Shown: piece by piece, positions 30,449 to 39,898 of the stretch
How the letters are laid out: the number at the start of each line of letters is the position of its first letter
How positions within the stretch are numbered: position 1 is the first letter of the stretch
NCBI GenBank assembly: GCA_930986425.1
Contig: CAKNJR010000002.1
Location: forward strand, 1 to 64,000
Reading direction: 5' to 3'
Source of the DNA: an uncultured Clostridium sp.
GTDB lineage: Bacteria > Bacillota > Clostridia > TANB77 > CAG-508
DNA: 64,000 nucleotides
Program-made: the position numbers and the translations under genes
The notes under the pieces: generated by a model
Databases searched by the model: none
Told to the model about the DNA's origin: nothing
The model's input: the letters and a program-made list of their open reading frames with translations, nothing else

Positions 30449-31279
30449 ATAGAAATTATTTATAAAAATGATACGGAATATCCAGAAAGGCTAAAGAAAA
30501 TAAAAAATGCACCAGAATTGTTGTATGTTCAAGGCAATAAAGAATTACTTAATAAAAGAGCAATTGCCATTATTGGAACTCGTAAGCCTAGTGAATATGG
30601 AAAAAAGGTAGCAAAGGAATTTGCAAACGAGCTTTCGGAAAAAGGAATCTGTATAGTAAGCGGGCTAGCAGAAGGAATAGATAGTTGTGCACATTTGGGA
30701 GCAAAATGTGGAAAAGGTAATACAATTGCTGTGCTTGGGAGCGGATTTAATCATGTATATCCAGCAAGTAATATCAAATTATATAAAGACATAATTGAAA
30801 GCGGAGGATGTGTAATATCTGAATATGGGCCAGAAGAAAGGTGTAAATCAGAATATTTTCCTGTAAGAAATCGAATTATAAGTGGATTAGCAATGGGTGT
30901 GTTAATAGTAGAGGCAAAATTTAAAAGTGGAACAGGTATAACTGCAAGATATGCAACAGAGCAAAATAAGGAAATATTTTGCGTGCCTGGAGAAATTACT
31001 AAAAATACAAGTGACTTAACAAATGAATATATAAAAAGAGGGGCGGTTTTAGTTACATCGGCCGAAGATATTTTAGAATACTATCCAGAAGAACCAAAAA
31101 AGAAAGTTGGCGAAGATTATGAAGATATATATAAAATAATGAGTAAAGATCCAATAACTGTTGATGAAATAAAGAGATATACTGATTTATCTGTGGAAAG
31201 CATAAATGAAAAATTACTATTCATGGAAATAGAAGGAATAATAAAAGGTGTAAACGGAGGATATGTGGTGGTGGATTAA
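30449..31279 (+). CDS. dprA: DNA-processing protein DprA, non-standard start
   Basis: A DprA/Smf Rossmann-fold protein that loads RecA on single-stranded DNA during natural transformation. The core is intact: IIGTRKPSEYGKKVA, SGLAEGIDSCAH, VLGSGFNHVYPASN, FPVRNRIISGLA and EAKFKSGTGITA, with a winged-helix tail (DEIKRYTDLS). In-frame sequence upstream of TTG 30518 clearly encodes the family's YPERLKKIKNAPELLYV motif, so the protein must begin earlier. The only codon after the GAAGGTGG ribosome site is ATA at 30449, giving 276 residues. Either translation begins at ATA or a start base has mutated. Confidence 0.85.
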   Translation: MEIIYKNDTEYPERLKKIKNAPELLYVQGNKELLNKRAIAIIGTRKPSEYGKKVAKEFANELSEKGICIVSGLAEGIDSCAHLGAKCGKGNTIAVLGSGFNHVYPASNIKLYKDIIESGGCVISEYGPEERCKSEYFPVRNRIISGLAMGVLIVEAKFKSGTGITARYATEQNKEIFCVPGEITKNTSDLTNEYIKRGAVLVTSAEDILEYYPEEPKKKVGEDYEDIYKIMSKDPITVDEIKRYTDLSVESINEKLLFMEIEGIIKGVNGGYVVVD

Positions 31280-31445
31280 AATAATATACTAATAGATTTG
31301 AAATATATAATATACCTATAGATGTGTACACTATAATATACCCATGGATGCGCGCACAATAGAAAAAGGATACCTAATATTGTGTGCATAAGAAAATTAA
31401 ATAATATTTAGAGAAAGGTTAAAAAATCAAGAAAAAGAGGAAAAA

Positions 31446-32982
31446 ATGCTATCAATAATAGAAACTATGGCACTTCATGGATTAGATGGATATTTAGTAG
31501 AAGTACAAGTAGATGTATCGCCAGGAATGCCTAATTGGGATGTAGTAGGGTTACCAGATGCAAGTGTAAAAGAGGCAAAAGAAAGAGTAAGAACAGCTAT
31601 AAGAAATTCAGAATTTGAATTTCAAAGTAGAAAAATAGTAGTAAACTTAGCACCAGCCAATACAAAAAAGGAAGGGTCACTTTTCGACTTGCCAATAGCA
31701 GTAGGAATATTAATGAATTTTGGATATATAAAAAGGCAATTTTTCAATAAAACAATATTCGTTGGAGAATTATCTTTAGATGGAAAAATAAATAAGGCAA
31801 AGGGCATTTTACCAATATGTATTGAAGCTAAGAAAATGGGAATAAGAAGAATAATACTTCCAAGAGAGAACTCAAAAGAAGCGGCAATAGTAAATGGATT
31901 GGAAGTAATAGGAGTAAGCACTCTGGACGAATTAGTTCAGTATTTAAATGGTGAAATAATAATAGAAAAAACAAGAACAAATATAGATGAATTGTGGAAT
32001 AAAGAACAAGAATATGATGTAGATTTTTCAGAGGTAAAAGGACAAGAAAATGTAAAAAGAGCAATAGAAGTAGCTGCTGCACGGCAATCATAATCTACTC
32101 CTTATTGGAAGTCCTGGGAGTGGGAAAACAATGTTGTCAAAGAGAATACCAACAATATTGCCAGATTTAACATTCAACGAAGCCTTAGAAATTACAAAAA
32201 TTCATAGTATAGTTGAAGCTTTGCCAGCAAATATGCCAATAATAGCGAATAGACCATTTAGAGCTCCTCATCATACAATATCAATAACATCTTTAGTTGG
32301 TGGTGGAATAAATCCAAAACCAGGAGAAATAAGTTTAGCACATAATGGAGTGCTATTTTTAGACGAGCTTCCAGAATTCAATAGAAAAACTTTAGAAGTA
32401 ATGAGAGGACCACTAGAAGATAAAAGGATAACAATTAGTAGATTAAATGCGAGTTTGACATATCCTTGTAACTTTATGTTAGTGGCATCAATGAATCCAT
32501 GCCCTTGCGGCTTCTGTGGTTCAAAAGAAAAACAATGTACATGTACACCAGAGGCAATTTCAAAATATATTTCCAAAATAAGTGGACCTCTACTAGATAG
32601 AATAGATATACAGGTAGAAGTTAAACAAGTAAAATATCAAAAATTAAAAGATAATCAAATGCCTGAAACTTCGAGAGAAATAAAACAAAGAGTAAATCAA
32701 GCTAGAAAAATTCAACAAGAAAGATATAAAAACTGTGGAATATACTCAAATGCAGAATTAACGCAAAAATTAGTAAATGAATTCTGCAAAATAGATAATG
32801 AAACATCAAACTTGCTAGAGAAAGCGTTTAATAAATTAGGATTTAGTGCAAGAACGTATAGTAGAATACTAAAAGTAGCGAGAACAATTGCAGATTTAGA
32901 TAATAAAGAAAATATTGAGATAAAACATGTGGCAGAGGCAATACAGTATAGAAATCTAGATAAGAAATATTGGAAAAATTAA
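31446..32982 (+). pseudogene. comM: ComM/YifB Mg-chelatase-like AAA+ ATPase, frameshifted
   Basis: The N-terminal part (31446-32093) has the family's SIIETMALHGLDGYLVEV and DLPIAVGILMNFGY segments; the C-terminal part (32131-32982) has the AAA+ core and sensor region, including LFLDELPEF and the zinc-like CPCGFCGSKEKQCTC segment. They join when one base at about 32082 is removed, which restores the sequence AAAGNHNLLLIGSPGSGKT with Walker A. As written, the frame stops at 32091. ComM helps branch migration in transformation. A sequencing error is possible, but the break falls just before Walker A. A 7-bp stem at about 31348-31390 precedes the gene. Confidence 0.88.
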
Positions 32983-33067
32983 ATGTATGTGGATTAGAAA
33001 ACACATAAAAATAAACGTATTTGGGTTGAAAAAATATGAATGCATTAATGATTAAAGGAAAATAGAG

Positions 33068-33421
33068 ATGTATTTTAAAAAGCAAATAGGAAAAGAAGGA
33101 GAAGATATAGCAGAAAAATATTTGCTGGCAAATGGATATAAAATAATAGATAGAAATTTTTATGCAAGACAAGGTGAAATAGATATAATAGCTAAAGAAA
33201 AAAATGAATGGGTGTTTATAGAAGTAAAAACAAGGACAAATGATATTTATGGTAAGCCGATTGATGCAGTAGATAGTATAAAACAAAAACATTTAATAAA
33301 AACAATAAACTATTATATTTGCTCAAACAAGTTAGAAAATGAACGTATTAGAGTAGATGTAATAGAAGTATATAAAGTAAAAGAAAAATATGTAATAAAT
33401 CATATTAAACAGGTAATATAA
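33068..33421 (+). CDS. yraN: YraN/UPF0102 endonuclease-like protein
   Basis: A 117-residue protein of the YraN family, a PD-(D/E)xK nuclease fold: GKEGEDIAEKYLLANGYKIIDRN, the ARQGEIDIIA metal-binding strand and FIEVKTRT. Members are linked to Holliday junction processing by fold, with little direct evidence. It commonly sits next to dprA and comM genes, as here. Confidence 0.92.
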   Translation: MYFKKQIGKEGEDIAEKYLLANGYKIIDRNFYARQGEIDIIAKEKNEWVFIEVKTRTNDIYGKPIDAVDSIKQKHLIKTINYYICSNKLENERIRVDVIEVYKVKEKYVINHIKQVI

Positions 33422-33530
33422 GTGTAGGAATAAAAAGAATTTAGAATTAATGCAAATAAAGATGGTAAAAGAGAAAAAAACATGATATTATATATATAAA
33501 TTTTTAAAAATATAAATTACGGAGGTAGAA

Positions 33531-34094
33531 ATGAATAGACAGGAAGCGGAAAAACTATTAAAAGAATATAATAAAGAAGAATTTCACTTATTACATGCAT
33601 ATACAGTAGAAGGAGTAATGAGATATTTTGCAAAAGAACTAGGCGAAGATGAGGAATATTGGGGAATAGTTGGACTATTACATGATATAGATTATGAAAA
33701 ATATCCAGAGGAGCATTGCCAAAAAGCAAGAGAAATACTTAAAAATGCAGGAGTAGAAGACGATATGATTTATAGTATTTGCTCACATGGATATGGTTTG
33801 TGCTCAGAATTAGAACCAAAAAAGGAAATGGAAAAAATATTATTTGCAACAGACGAATTAACCGGATTAATATGGGCTGCTGCAAAAATGAGACCATCAA
33901 AAAGTACAAAAGATATGGAAGTAGCAAGCTTAAAGAAAAAATTCAAAGACAAGAAATTTGCCGCAGGTTGCTCAAGAGATGTAATAAAAAAAGGTGCTGA
34001 AATGCTTGGATGGGATTTAGATAAACTATTTGAAAAAACAATTTTAGCAATGAGAAGCTGTGAAGATAAAGTAAAAGAAGAAATCAATAAATAA
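33531..34094 (+). CDS. HD-domain phosphohydrolase-like protein
   Basis: A 187-residue HDIG-type protein with metal ligands His22, the H51-D52 pair in LLHDIDY, and a later SHGYG histidine. HD proteins hydrolyse phosphate esters of nucleotides or nucleic acids; the substrate is not visible. GGAGG lies seven bases before the ATG. It starts a run of small enzymes (HD, HAD, phosphoesterase) with short gaps. Confidence 0.85.
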   Translation: MNRQEAEKLLKEYNKEEFHLLHAYTVEGVMRYFAKELGEDEEYWGIVGLLHDIDYEKYPEEHCQKAREILKNAGVEDDMIYSICSHGYGLCSELEPKKEMEKILFATDELTGLIWAAAKMRPSKSTKDMEVASLKKKFKDKKFAAGCSRDVIKKGAEMLGWDLDKLFEKTILAMRSCEDKVKEEINK

Positions 34095-34181
34095 ATAATA
34101 TTATATAATAAGCGTAGACGCATAATAAGTTAGCAAAGCAAAGTATAAAAAAAAGAGTAATGAATTGAAAGGGCAAATATA

Positions 34182-34778
34182 ATGAAAATAGGGATAGATT
34201 TAGATGGAGTAGTATTTGATTCAGAAAAAGAATTTAGAGTATATTCAGAACTATATGATATGATAGATTTAAAACAAAATAGTAAAGAAAATAATAAAGA
34301 GTTGAGATTTCAAGACAGATTTAAGTGGACAGATGAGCAAATAGAGGAATTTTTAAAGAAATATCATAGAAAAATAGATGAAGAAGCTAGCTATATGCCA
34401 GGTGCGAAAGAAGTTTTACATATGCTAAAAAATGATGGACATGAATTAATACTTGTAACTGCTAGAGGCGGATGGAATAAAGAAATGATAGAAATTACAA
34501 AAAATCGCTTTAAAAACGAAGATATGGATATTTTCGATAAATGTTATTGGGCTTGTGAAGATAAAGCAGAAGCATGTGTTAAAGAGAAAATTGATATAAT
34601 GATAGATGACTCTTATGCAAAATGTAAAAAGATATCTGAATCTAAAATAAAAACAATTTATCTTAAGGATGCTCCATCATATGAGATGGAAGAAAATGAA
34701 TATGTAAAAACATTATATAATTGGGGCGAAATATATAGATATATTACTGAAATTAATAATAAAATGGATAAGGAATAG
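34182..34778 (+). CDS. HAD-superfamily 5'-nucleotidase (NT5C-type)
   Basis: A 198-residue HAD hydrolase. Motif I is DLDGVVFDSE (residues 5-14, nucleophile and acid Asp), motif II is VTARGGW, and motif IV is MIDDSY. This pattern fits the NT5C-like deoxyribonucleotidases and related YqfW-type proteins, which dephosphorylate nucleoside monophosphates. Its neighbours are an HD protein and a metallophosphoesterase, suggesting nucleotide clean-up. Confidence 0.82.
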   Translation: MKIGIDLDGVVFDSEKEFRVYSELYDMIDLKQNSKENNKELRFQDRFKWTDEQIEEFLKKYHRKIDEEASYMPGAKEVLHMLKNDGHELILVTARGGWNKEMIEITKNRFKNEDMDIFDKCYWACEDKAEACVKEKIDIMIDDSYAKCKKISESKIKTIYLKDAPSYEMEENEYVKTLYNWGEIYRYITEINNKMDKE

Positions 34779-34855
34779 TAGTAAAATTATATATTAAGCT
34801 GAAAGTTTTGACATACTTGTATAGATTGATTCATAGTAGGAAGGAAAGAAAATAA

Positions 34856-35683
34856 ATGAGAATAGCAGTAATTTCAGATATACATGGCAACTTTGAAGCT
34901 TTAAAGGCAACTCTAAAAGATATAGAAAAAAGAAACGTAGATGAAATAATTTGCCTTGGAGATATTATAGCTAAAGGCGTACATCCCAAAGAATGTATAG
35001 ACTTAATTAAGAAAAAATGTAAAATAGTAATACAGGGAAATTGTGATTATCACTTCGCTAGAAAACATGATGATATAAAACAATTGCCTGAAATAGAACA
35101 AAAGAGAATAATTTGGAATCAATCATTGTTAGGCGATGAAGAAAGAGAATATTTATCAAATTTACCATATAGCTATGAATTTTATATGAGTGGTAGCTTA
35201 GTGAGATTATTTCATGCTAATCCAGAAAAAATAAATTGTACAGTAACAAATAGTGATACAATAGAAACAAAATATAAAATGTTTTTGCCAAGTGAACGTA
35301 TAGCGTCTAATCAAATAGCAGACGTAGTAATTTATGGACATATACATCATCCATTTATGGATAAGCTATATAATAAAACATTGATAAACGTTGGAAGCGT
35401 GGGCAATTCATTTGACGTAATTAGAAATGAAAATAAAGATAGTAGCAATAAAGAAACTTGCAAAAGTTTTTATTTAATCATAGAAGGTGAATATGATAGT
35501 AGAGAATATAATTCGGATATTTCATTTCAATTTGTAAAAGTTCCTTATGATATAGAAAAAGAGCTTGAAGATGAAGCAATTAATATTGAAAAAGAAGATT
35601 ATAAGTTTGAACTAACAGAAGGTAGATATAGAAATATGGAAAAGGTAAAAAAATATTTTAAGGATTTAGGAATGGAGATATAA
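34856..35683 (+). CDS. Calcineurin-like metallophosphoesterase
   Basis: A 275-residue phosphoesterase with the dimetal motifs SDIHGNFEA (N-terminus), CLGDIIAKG, QGNCDYH and YGHIHHPF followed by INVGSVG. It matches the YfcE-like single-domain group. The first of three metallophosphoesterases in the window; this one lies in the core region, the other two in the island and mobile element. A terminator follows about 150 bases later. Confidence 0.9.
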   Translation: MRIAVISDIHGNFEALKATLKDIEKRNVDEIICLGDIIAKGVHPKECIDLIKKKCKIVIQGNCDYHFARKHDDIKQLPEIEQKRIIWNQSLLGDEEREYLSNLPYSYEFYMSGSLVRLFHANPEKINCTVTNSDTIETKYKMFLPSERIASNQIADVVIYGHIHHPFMDKLYNKTLINVGSVGNSFDVIRNENKDSSNKETCKSFYLIIEGEYDSREYNSDISFQFVKVPYDIEKELEDEAINIEKEDYKFELTEGRYRNMEKVKKYFKDLGMEI

Positions 35684-35834
35684 ATCGTATTGGTAAAGTT
35701 TAAATAATGTGATATAACTACATAGCAAAGACTCGGGAGAAAAGAACGAAAACAATAAAGCCGTTTGTAAAAAGGACAGGAGGCAAAAGGAAGAGGAAAG
35801 ATTTCTTAATTACTAATAACTCATTATGAAATTA

Positions 35835-35872
35835 AAAAAGTAACTTGGGTTTATAGCTAAGTTACTTTTTGT
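35835..35872. terminator. Bidirectional terminator between convergent genes
   Basis: A perfect 12-bp stem (35835-35846 with 35859-35870) with T runs on both strands. It separates the metallophosphoesterase gene from the leftward Nudix-HIT gene. The intergenic stretch 35684-35834 shows no gene. Confidence 0.85.
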
Positions 35873-35877
35873 GGTAT

Positions 35878-36759
35878 TTAATATTTTTTATTTAGCTTCT
35901 CTCTTATCATATGAATTTTAGAAACATCTTCAACATAATTAAATCTAGGTTTAACAAAATTGCTAGAGCCTCTCTTTTCATGGCTATACCTAGGAATTAA
36001 TTGGACATGAAAGTGATTCATTGGACCATCACACATTGTGCAAAGATAAACATTTTCAGCACCATAAACTTCTTTTATAATGTTCATTACTTTTTTCGCA
36101 AAAACAAAAATATTGCTACATAAATCATCAGGAATTTCTAGCATATCTTTGTAATGCTTTTTGGAAGTGATAATAGTGTGTCCAGAAGAACGGGGGTTAC
36201 CACATAAGAAACATTCAAAGTCACTATTCTCAAATAGAAGTTTGTCTGAATTGTTTCCATAAATGCAATGGTTATTTTTCTTATCATAGCAAGTTGGGCA
36301 AATACCTAAATCAGTTAGAATAGAAGCGGATAATTTACAATTGTTGTCTAGCAATGACTGGACTTCAACTTTTATTTTATTCCATTCTTCTTTCAAATTG
36401 CCATAAGATAAATTATTTTCAACATTATTAATATCAGTCCATTCTATATTTTCAACATCTTTCTCATCAATATTCTTAGATGTCGGTCCATCATCTATGG
36501 CAATGTACATATTGCATATAATATCTTCATTAGCAGAGGGGTTATAATATTTTAACGTAAAAATTGGTTCAGTAATTAATAAATGATTAGCTCTAAGAGT
36601 TTCCTCTTCAGTTTCACGAACAGCACATTCTTCAAATGTTTCCCCTTTTTCTAAGTGTCCTTTTGGAAAAGACATATCTTTATGCTTGTCACGATATACT
36701 AAAGCTATCTCTTTTGTAGTTGAATTAATTAAAATAGTTCCGGCTTTTTTTACTAACAT
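35878..36759 (-). CDS. Nudix hydrolase fused to a HIT-family domain
   Basis: A 293-residue fusion. The N-terminal Nudix box runs from G34 to E53 (GHLEKGETFEECAVRETEEE) and hydrolyses nucleoside diphosphate derivatives. A linker with two CxxC-like cysteines (CPTCYD, CFLCGN) leads to a HIT/GalT-like domain ending in NHFHVQLIPR, a His-x-His-x-Gln catalytic triad region. The HIT superfamily acts on nucleotide phosphates. A similar arrangement would suit dinucleotide or ADP-ribose clean-up. ACCTCC upstream on the plus strand is the minus-strand ribosome site. Confidence 0.85.
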   Translation of the reverse strand: MLVKKAGTILINSTTKEIALVYRDKHKDMSFPKGHLEKGETFEECAVRETEEETLRANHLLITEPIFTLKYYNPSANEDIICNMYIAIDDGPTSKNIDEKDVENIEWTDINNVENNLSYGNLKEEWNKIKVEVQSLLDNNCKLSASILTDLGICPTCYDKKNNHCIYGNNSDKLLFENSDFECFLCGNPRSSGHTIITSKKHYKDMLEIPDDLCSNIFVFAKKVMNIIKEVYGAENVYLCTMCDGPMNHFHVQLIPRYSHEKRGSSNFVKPRFNYVEDVSKIHMIREKLNKKY

Positions 36760-36797
36760 ATTTTACCTCCACAATGATTAAAATTACAGATTATTTA

Positions 36798-37073
36798 TTA
36801 AATTCTTTTAGATACAATCATATCCCTTATGATATAACCATTTTTATTATAAAAATTTAATCCTTTCTTATTAAGACCAAATACTTCAATATTGATTCTT
36901 TTACAATCAATCTTTTTAACTTTCATCATATCCATTTTAAAATAATTTTCTCTGTATTCAGGGAGCATAACTTGAGTATGCCAATTATCAATATCAATTA
37001 AATAATTTTGCAATTCTACTAGCAAATCTTTGATTTGTTCATTATATTTGGGATCGTATTCAACTATATTCAT
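36798..37073 (-). pseudogene. GNAT acetyltransferase with internal deletion
   Basis: A 91-residue remnant. The N-terminal 47 residues (MNIVEYDPKYNEQIKDLL) match the start of a GNAT protein, and the last 30 (NKKGLNFYNKNGYIIRDM) match its end, but the central acetyl-CoA-binding loop with the Q/R-x-x-G-x-G motif is missing. A normal GNAT is about 150 residues. The deletion keeps the reading frame, so a short protein could still be made but should not bind CoA. Confidence 0.7.
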
Positions 37074-37102
37074 TTTTCACACTCCATTAAATTATTAAAT
37101 GA

Positions 37103-37513
37103 TTAAAATAAAATCATACCTGCTCCCAAATCATTATTAGGTCTAGAAATGAAGCCAAATTTTTCATAAAAAGGTTCCATTCCTTTAGATGCGCCTAAAT
37201 AAGTCCTTATGTTAGGATTAGTTTGCTTATATACATTGATTGGGCTAATTAATTTATTCATAATTTGAGTACCTATATTTTTGTTTTGATATTCAGGTAT
37301 GACCATAACATCATGAATATATAAGAAAATAGTTTTATCTCCGATAATTCTTCCAAAGCCAATGATTTTATCGTTATCATAAACACTGATTGAATAAAGC
37401 GTGTTATTTAAGGCTTCTTGTACTATAGTAGTTTCTCTCATTCCCCAACCGACTTTATCTGTTAAATAATTAAATTCATCGGCAGTTATTTTATTTTCAA
37501 AAAAATTTATCAT
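37103..37513 (-). CDS. GNAT family N-acetyltransferase
   Basis: A 136-residue acetyltransferase with the full fold: VYDNDKIIGFGRI, VMVIPEYQNKNIGTQIM (motif A, the acetyl-CoA pyrophosphate loop) and a C-terminal PFYEKFGF. Substrate unknown. It precedes the deleted GNAT on the same strand at 29 bases, so the two may form an operon. Confidence 0.9.
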   Translation of the reverse strand: MINFFENKITADEFNYLTDKVGWGMRETTIVQEALNNTLYSISVYDNDKIIGFGRIIGDKTIFLYIHDVMVIPEYQNKNIGTQIMNKLISPINVYKQTNPNIRTYLGASKGMEPFYEKFGFISRPNNDLGAGMILF

Positions 37514-37664
37514 TTTTATGGACTCCTAACTTATAAATAAGTTCGCACAAATATATTTTAACATAAAAAAGAGAGAAAAGTATAATATCTATAAAAATGC
37601 ATGGTATAAATTAAAAATATATGATATTCTTATATAAAAATGAGGTGAAAAAAGGAGAAAAAAA

Positions 37665-38237
37665 TTGAGTGAGGTTACAGAAAAAATAAAACAAGAGTTA
37701 TTAATAAGATGTGAAAAATCAAAGCAAAAAGATGGTTATGATTTTTGGAATGAACATATTAAATATGTAGTAGATAATGCTGTTAAGCTTGCAAAGGAAT
37801 ATGGAGCAGACGTAGAAATAGTGGAATTAGGAGCTTTGTTACATGATATTGCTATGCCTTCCGAATATGGTGATAGAGAAGAGCACCATATTTATGGCGC
37901 AGAAATTGCTGAGGAATTACTAACAAAGTTAGACTATCCAAAAGATAGGATAGAAAAAGTAAAAAAATGTGTATTAAATCATAGAAGCAGTAGAAAATCT
38001 CAAAGAAATACTATAGAAGAACAATGTGTTGCTGATGCAGATGTAATAGCTCATTTTGATTGTATACCATCATTGTTTTCTTTAGTATATAAGGAAATGA
38101 ATTTATCCATATCAGATGGAGCAGGATATGTAAAAAGAAAGTTAGAGCGAGACTATAATAAACTAAGTCCTCGTACAAAGGAAAAGCTAAAAGAAAGATA
38201 TGATAAAATAATGGATGTGTTATTTTTATCAGAGTAA
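37665..38237 (+). CDS. HD-domain hydrolase
   Basis: A 190-residue HD protein with HD motif LLHDIAMPSEYGDREEHH and further conserved His/Asp (LNHRSS, ADADVIAHFD). The start is TTG with AAAGGAG about eight bases upstream. Members of this group hydrolyse nucleotide phosphates. The 3' end overlaps the convergent kinase gene by nine bases. Confidence 0.85.
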   Translation: MSEVTEKIKQELLIRCEKSKQKDGYDFWNEHIKYVVDNAVKLAKEYGADVEIVELGALLHDIAMPSEYGDREEHHIYGAEIAEELLTKLDYPKDRIEKVKKCVLNHRSSRKSQRNTIEEQCVADADVIAHFDCIPSLFSLVYKEMNLSISDGAGYVKRKLERDYNKLSPRTKEKLKERYDKIMDVLFLSE

Positions 38238-38738
38238 AATAAACCTATTATCATTTTTTATGATTTCTAAGGTATGGCTAATAGATAAATTGGTTGTATC
38301 TAATATATTTTGAGCGTTGTAATTTCTACTTTTGAAACTATTTAATAAAGTTATACAGCGCTCTTTCATTTGACAATCTTCAGATCTTTCTTTATCTCTC
38401 GATAATAATGTGGCTTCATCTGTTAATAAAACAACAAATTTTATAATATAATTTTTGAATTCGTCTTTTATCATCTCTATATTTTTAGGCGTAACAATGT
38501 AATTAAATATTACATCATATCCGTCATCTAAATAAATTTTAATTATATCTACACAGATTTTCCAAAATGTTTGAAGATGATTGCCATCTTTCCAAGCAGG
38601 AGTGTATCCTCCTATGACTTGATGGTAAATATCGTCGCCTTCAATTAAAACAGATTTATTACTTGACATGGCTAGTTCTTTTGAAATTGTGCTTTTGCCA
38701 ACTCCAGCAGGACCAGTTATTATATATAAAATGGGCAT
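38229..38738 (-). CDS. P-loop kinase-like ATPase
   Basis: A 169-residue P-loop protein with Walker A GPAGVGKST at residues 9-17 and no other clear motifs. It is similar to small AAA_33-type kinases that phosphorylate nucleosides, sugars or antibiotics; the true substrate is not visible. It converges with the HD gene. Confidence 0.78.
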   Translation of the reverse strand: MPILYIITGPAGVGKSTISKELAMSSNKSVLIEGDDIYHQVIGGYTPAWKDGNHLQTFWKICVDIIKIYLDDGYDVIFNYIVTPKNIEMIKDEFKNYIIKFVVLLTDEATLLSRDKERSEDCQMKERCITLLNSFKSRNYNAQNILDTTNLSISHTLEIIKNDNRFILL

Positions 38739-38817
38739 AATTCACTTCCTAAATCTATGATTATCAACAAAAATGTAAGTTATTTTAAATTAATTAAATG
38801 CAATTTAAGGGCAATTC

Positions 38818-39174
38818 TTAAAAAGGTAAATCTTCATCATTAAAAGGAAATTTACGAATGTTGTTATTATGCTTGCTATTACGATGTGAACTCTTTGTAT
38901 TATCTTTTAATTCTTCATCTTCGCCCCATATGTCTTCATACCCTTCATATTCAAAGCCGTCATCGATAATGTCTTCGTAGTCGTCATCTTCATAATCTTC
39001 GTCAAAAATGTCTTCATAGTCATCATTTTCAAAATCTTCATCAGAATCGAAAATATCTGAATAATCATCATCAAAAATGTCGTAGTTTTTGACATAGTGC
39101 ATTAAGATTGAGACAAGAATTATAAATTCTTCATCGCCCATATCATCCACCATTTTTTTGAAATCTTTCTTCAT
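38818..39174 (-). CDS. Acidic Asp/Glu-repeat protein
   Basis: A 118-residue protein. Residues about 1-35 form a soluble helical segment (MKKDFKKMVDDMGDEEF), and the rest is dominated by repeats of D/E/Y such as EDIFDEDYEDDDYEDIIDD. The underlying DNA is a degenerate short tandem repeat. A GAGGG ribosome site lies about ten bases before the start. Function unknown; the acidity may mimic nucleic acid or bind metal, which is speculation. Confidence 0.6.
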   Translation of the reverse strand: MKKDFKKMVDDMGDEEFIILVSILMHYVKNYDIFDDDYSDIFDSDEDFENDDYEDIFDEDYEDDDYEDIIDDGFEYEGYEDIWGEDEELKDNTKSSHRNSKHNNNIRKFPFNDEDLPF

Positions 39175-39289
39175 TATTTTGATTCCCTCAGAAAAAGCTA
39201 AGTCTTCATTTGATTTTTTTCTTTTTTTTATTATTACTCATATTATCACCAAAAACATTATACTATGAAAAAGAGTTGGTTGGCAATAA

Positions 39290-39715
39290 CTAATAAAAAA
39301 GCAAAGAGAAAAAGAATTGGCTGAAAAAGAATTAGTTACAAATCAACTAATGGAAGAGGCAGAAAAAAATCAAGAACATTTAAAAGAATTAGAGGAAAAA
39401 GTAAATGAAATTCCTGCACTTTTAGATAAAGAATATGAAAGAGGTAAAAAAGAAGCTACTGCTGAAATTACTAAGGACAATAAATATGCTACTGAATTAT
39501 TGAAAAAAGATTTTCAAAATACTATCGACAGACAAAATGATAAAATTGAATCATTGCAAGAAGAAATTCAAAAAGTAAATAAAGAAAAGGAAGATTTGCA
39601 AACTAAACTAGATAACGCATATCTTCAAGTTAAAGAAATGGCAACAAAGACTGTAGAAGCTACAGGTGGAGTTAAGATATTAGGAAATAATGCTGGTGAG
39701 GGAAATAAAGCGTAA
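39290..39715 (+). pseudogene. 5'-truncated coiled-coil protein tail
   Basis: A coiled-coil reading frame (ELEEKVNEIPALLDKE, ESLQEEIQKVNKE) of about 141 codons that begins after a stop at 39287, with no ribosome site; the first usable codon is TTG 39317. The ending VEATGGVKILGNNAG is well formed. It looks like the C-terminal part of a longer gene whose 5' end has been lost. It marks the start of the island. The stretch 39175-39289 contains no gene. Confidence 0.6.
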
Positions 39716-39789
39716 AATGGTGTGAATTTTAGAATTAGCGATGGCTATAATTTGATATAAAATTAATCAATTTTAAAATAATATTTTAA

Positions 39790-39821
39790 GGTGTCTTTTT
39801 AAATAAAGGCATCTTTTTATT
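39790..39821 (+). terminator. Hairpin terminator after the truncated gene
   Basis: A 9-bp stem with G-U pairs (39790-39798 with 39805-39813) followed by TTTTTATT. Confidence 0.6.
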
Positions 39822-39898
39822 AAACTTTATAGATGTAACGATTTTTACACATCATTTCACATAAGAATATTATATATTATTAAAAAAAAGGCGGAAAA

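Noticed and set aside
33779..34000. A 73-aa plus-strand frame inside the HD gene
   Set aside because: It overlaps the HD gene fully in another frame with a Lys-rich composition and no ribosome site.
39290..39715. A new small coiled-coil gene
   Set aside because: No start codon with a ribosome site, and the sequence reads like the tail of a longer protein, so I called it a remnant.
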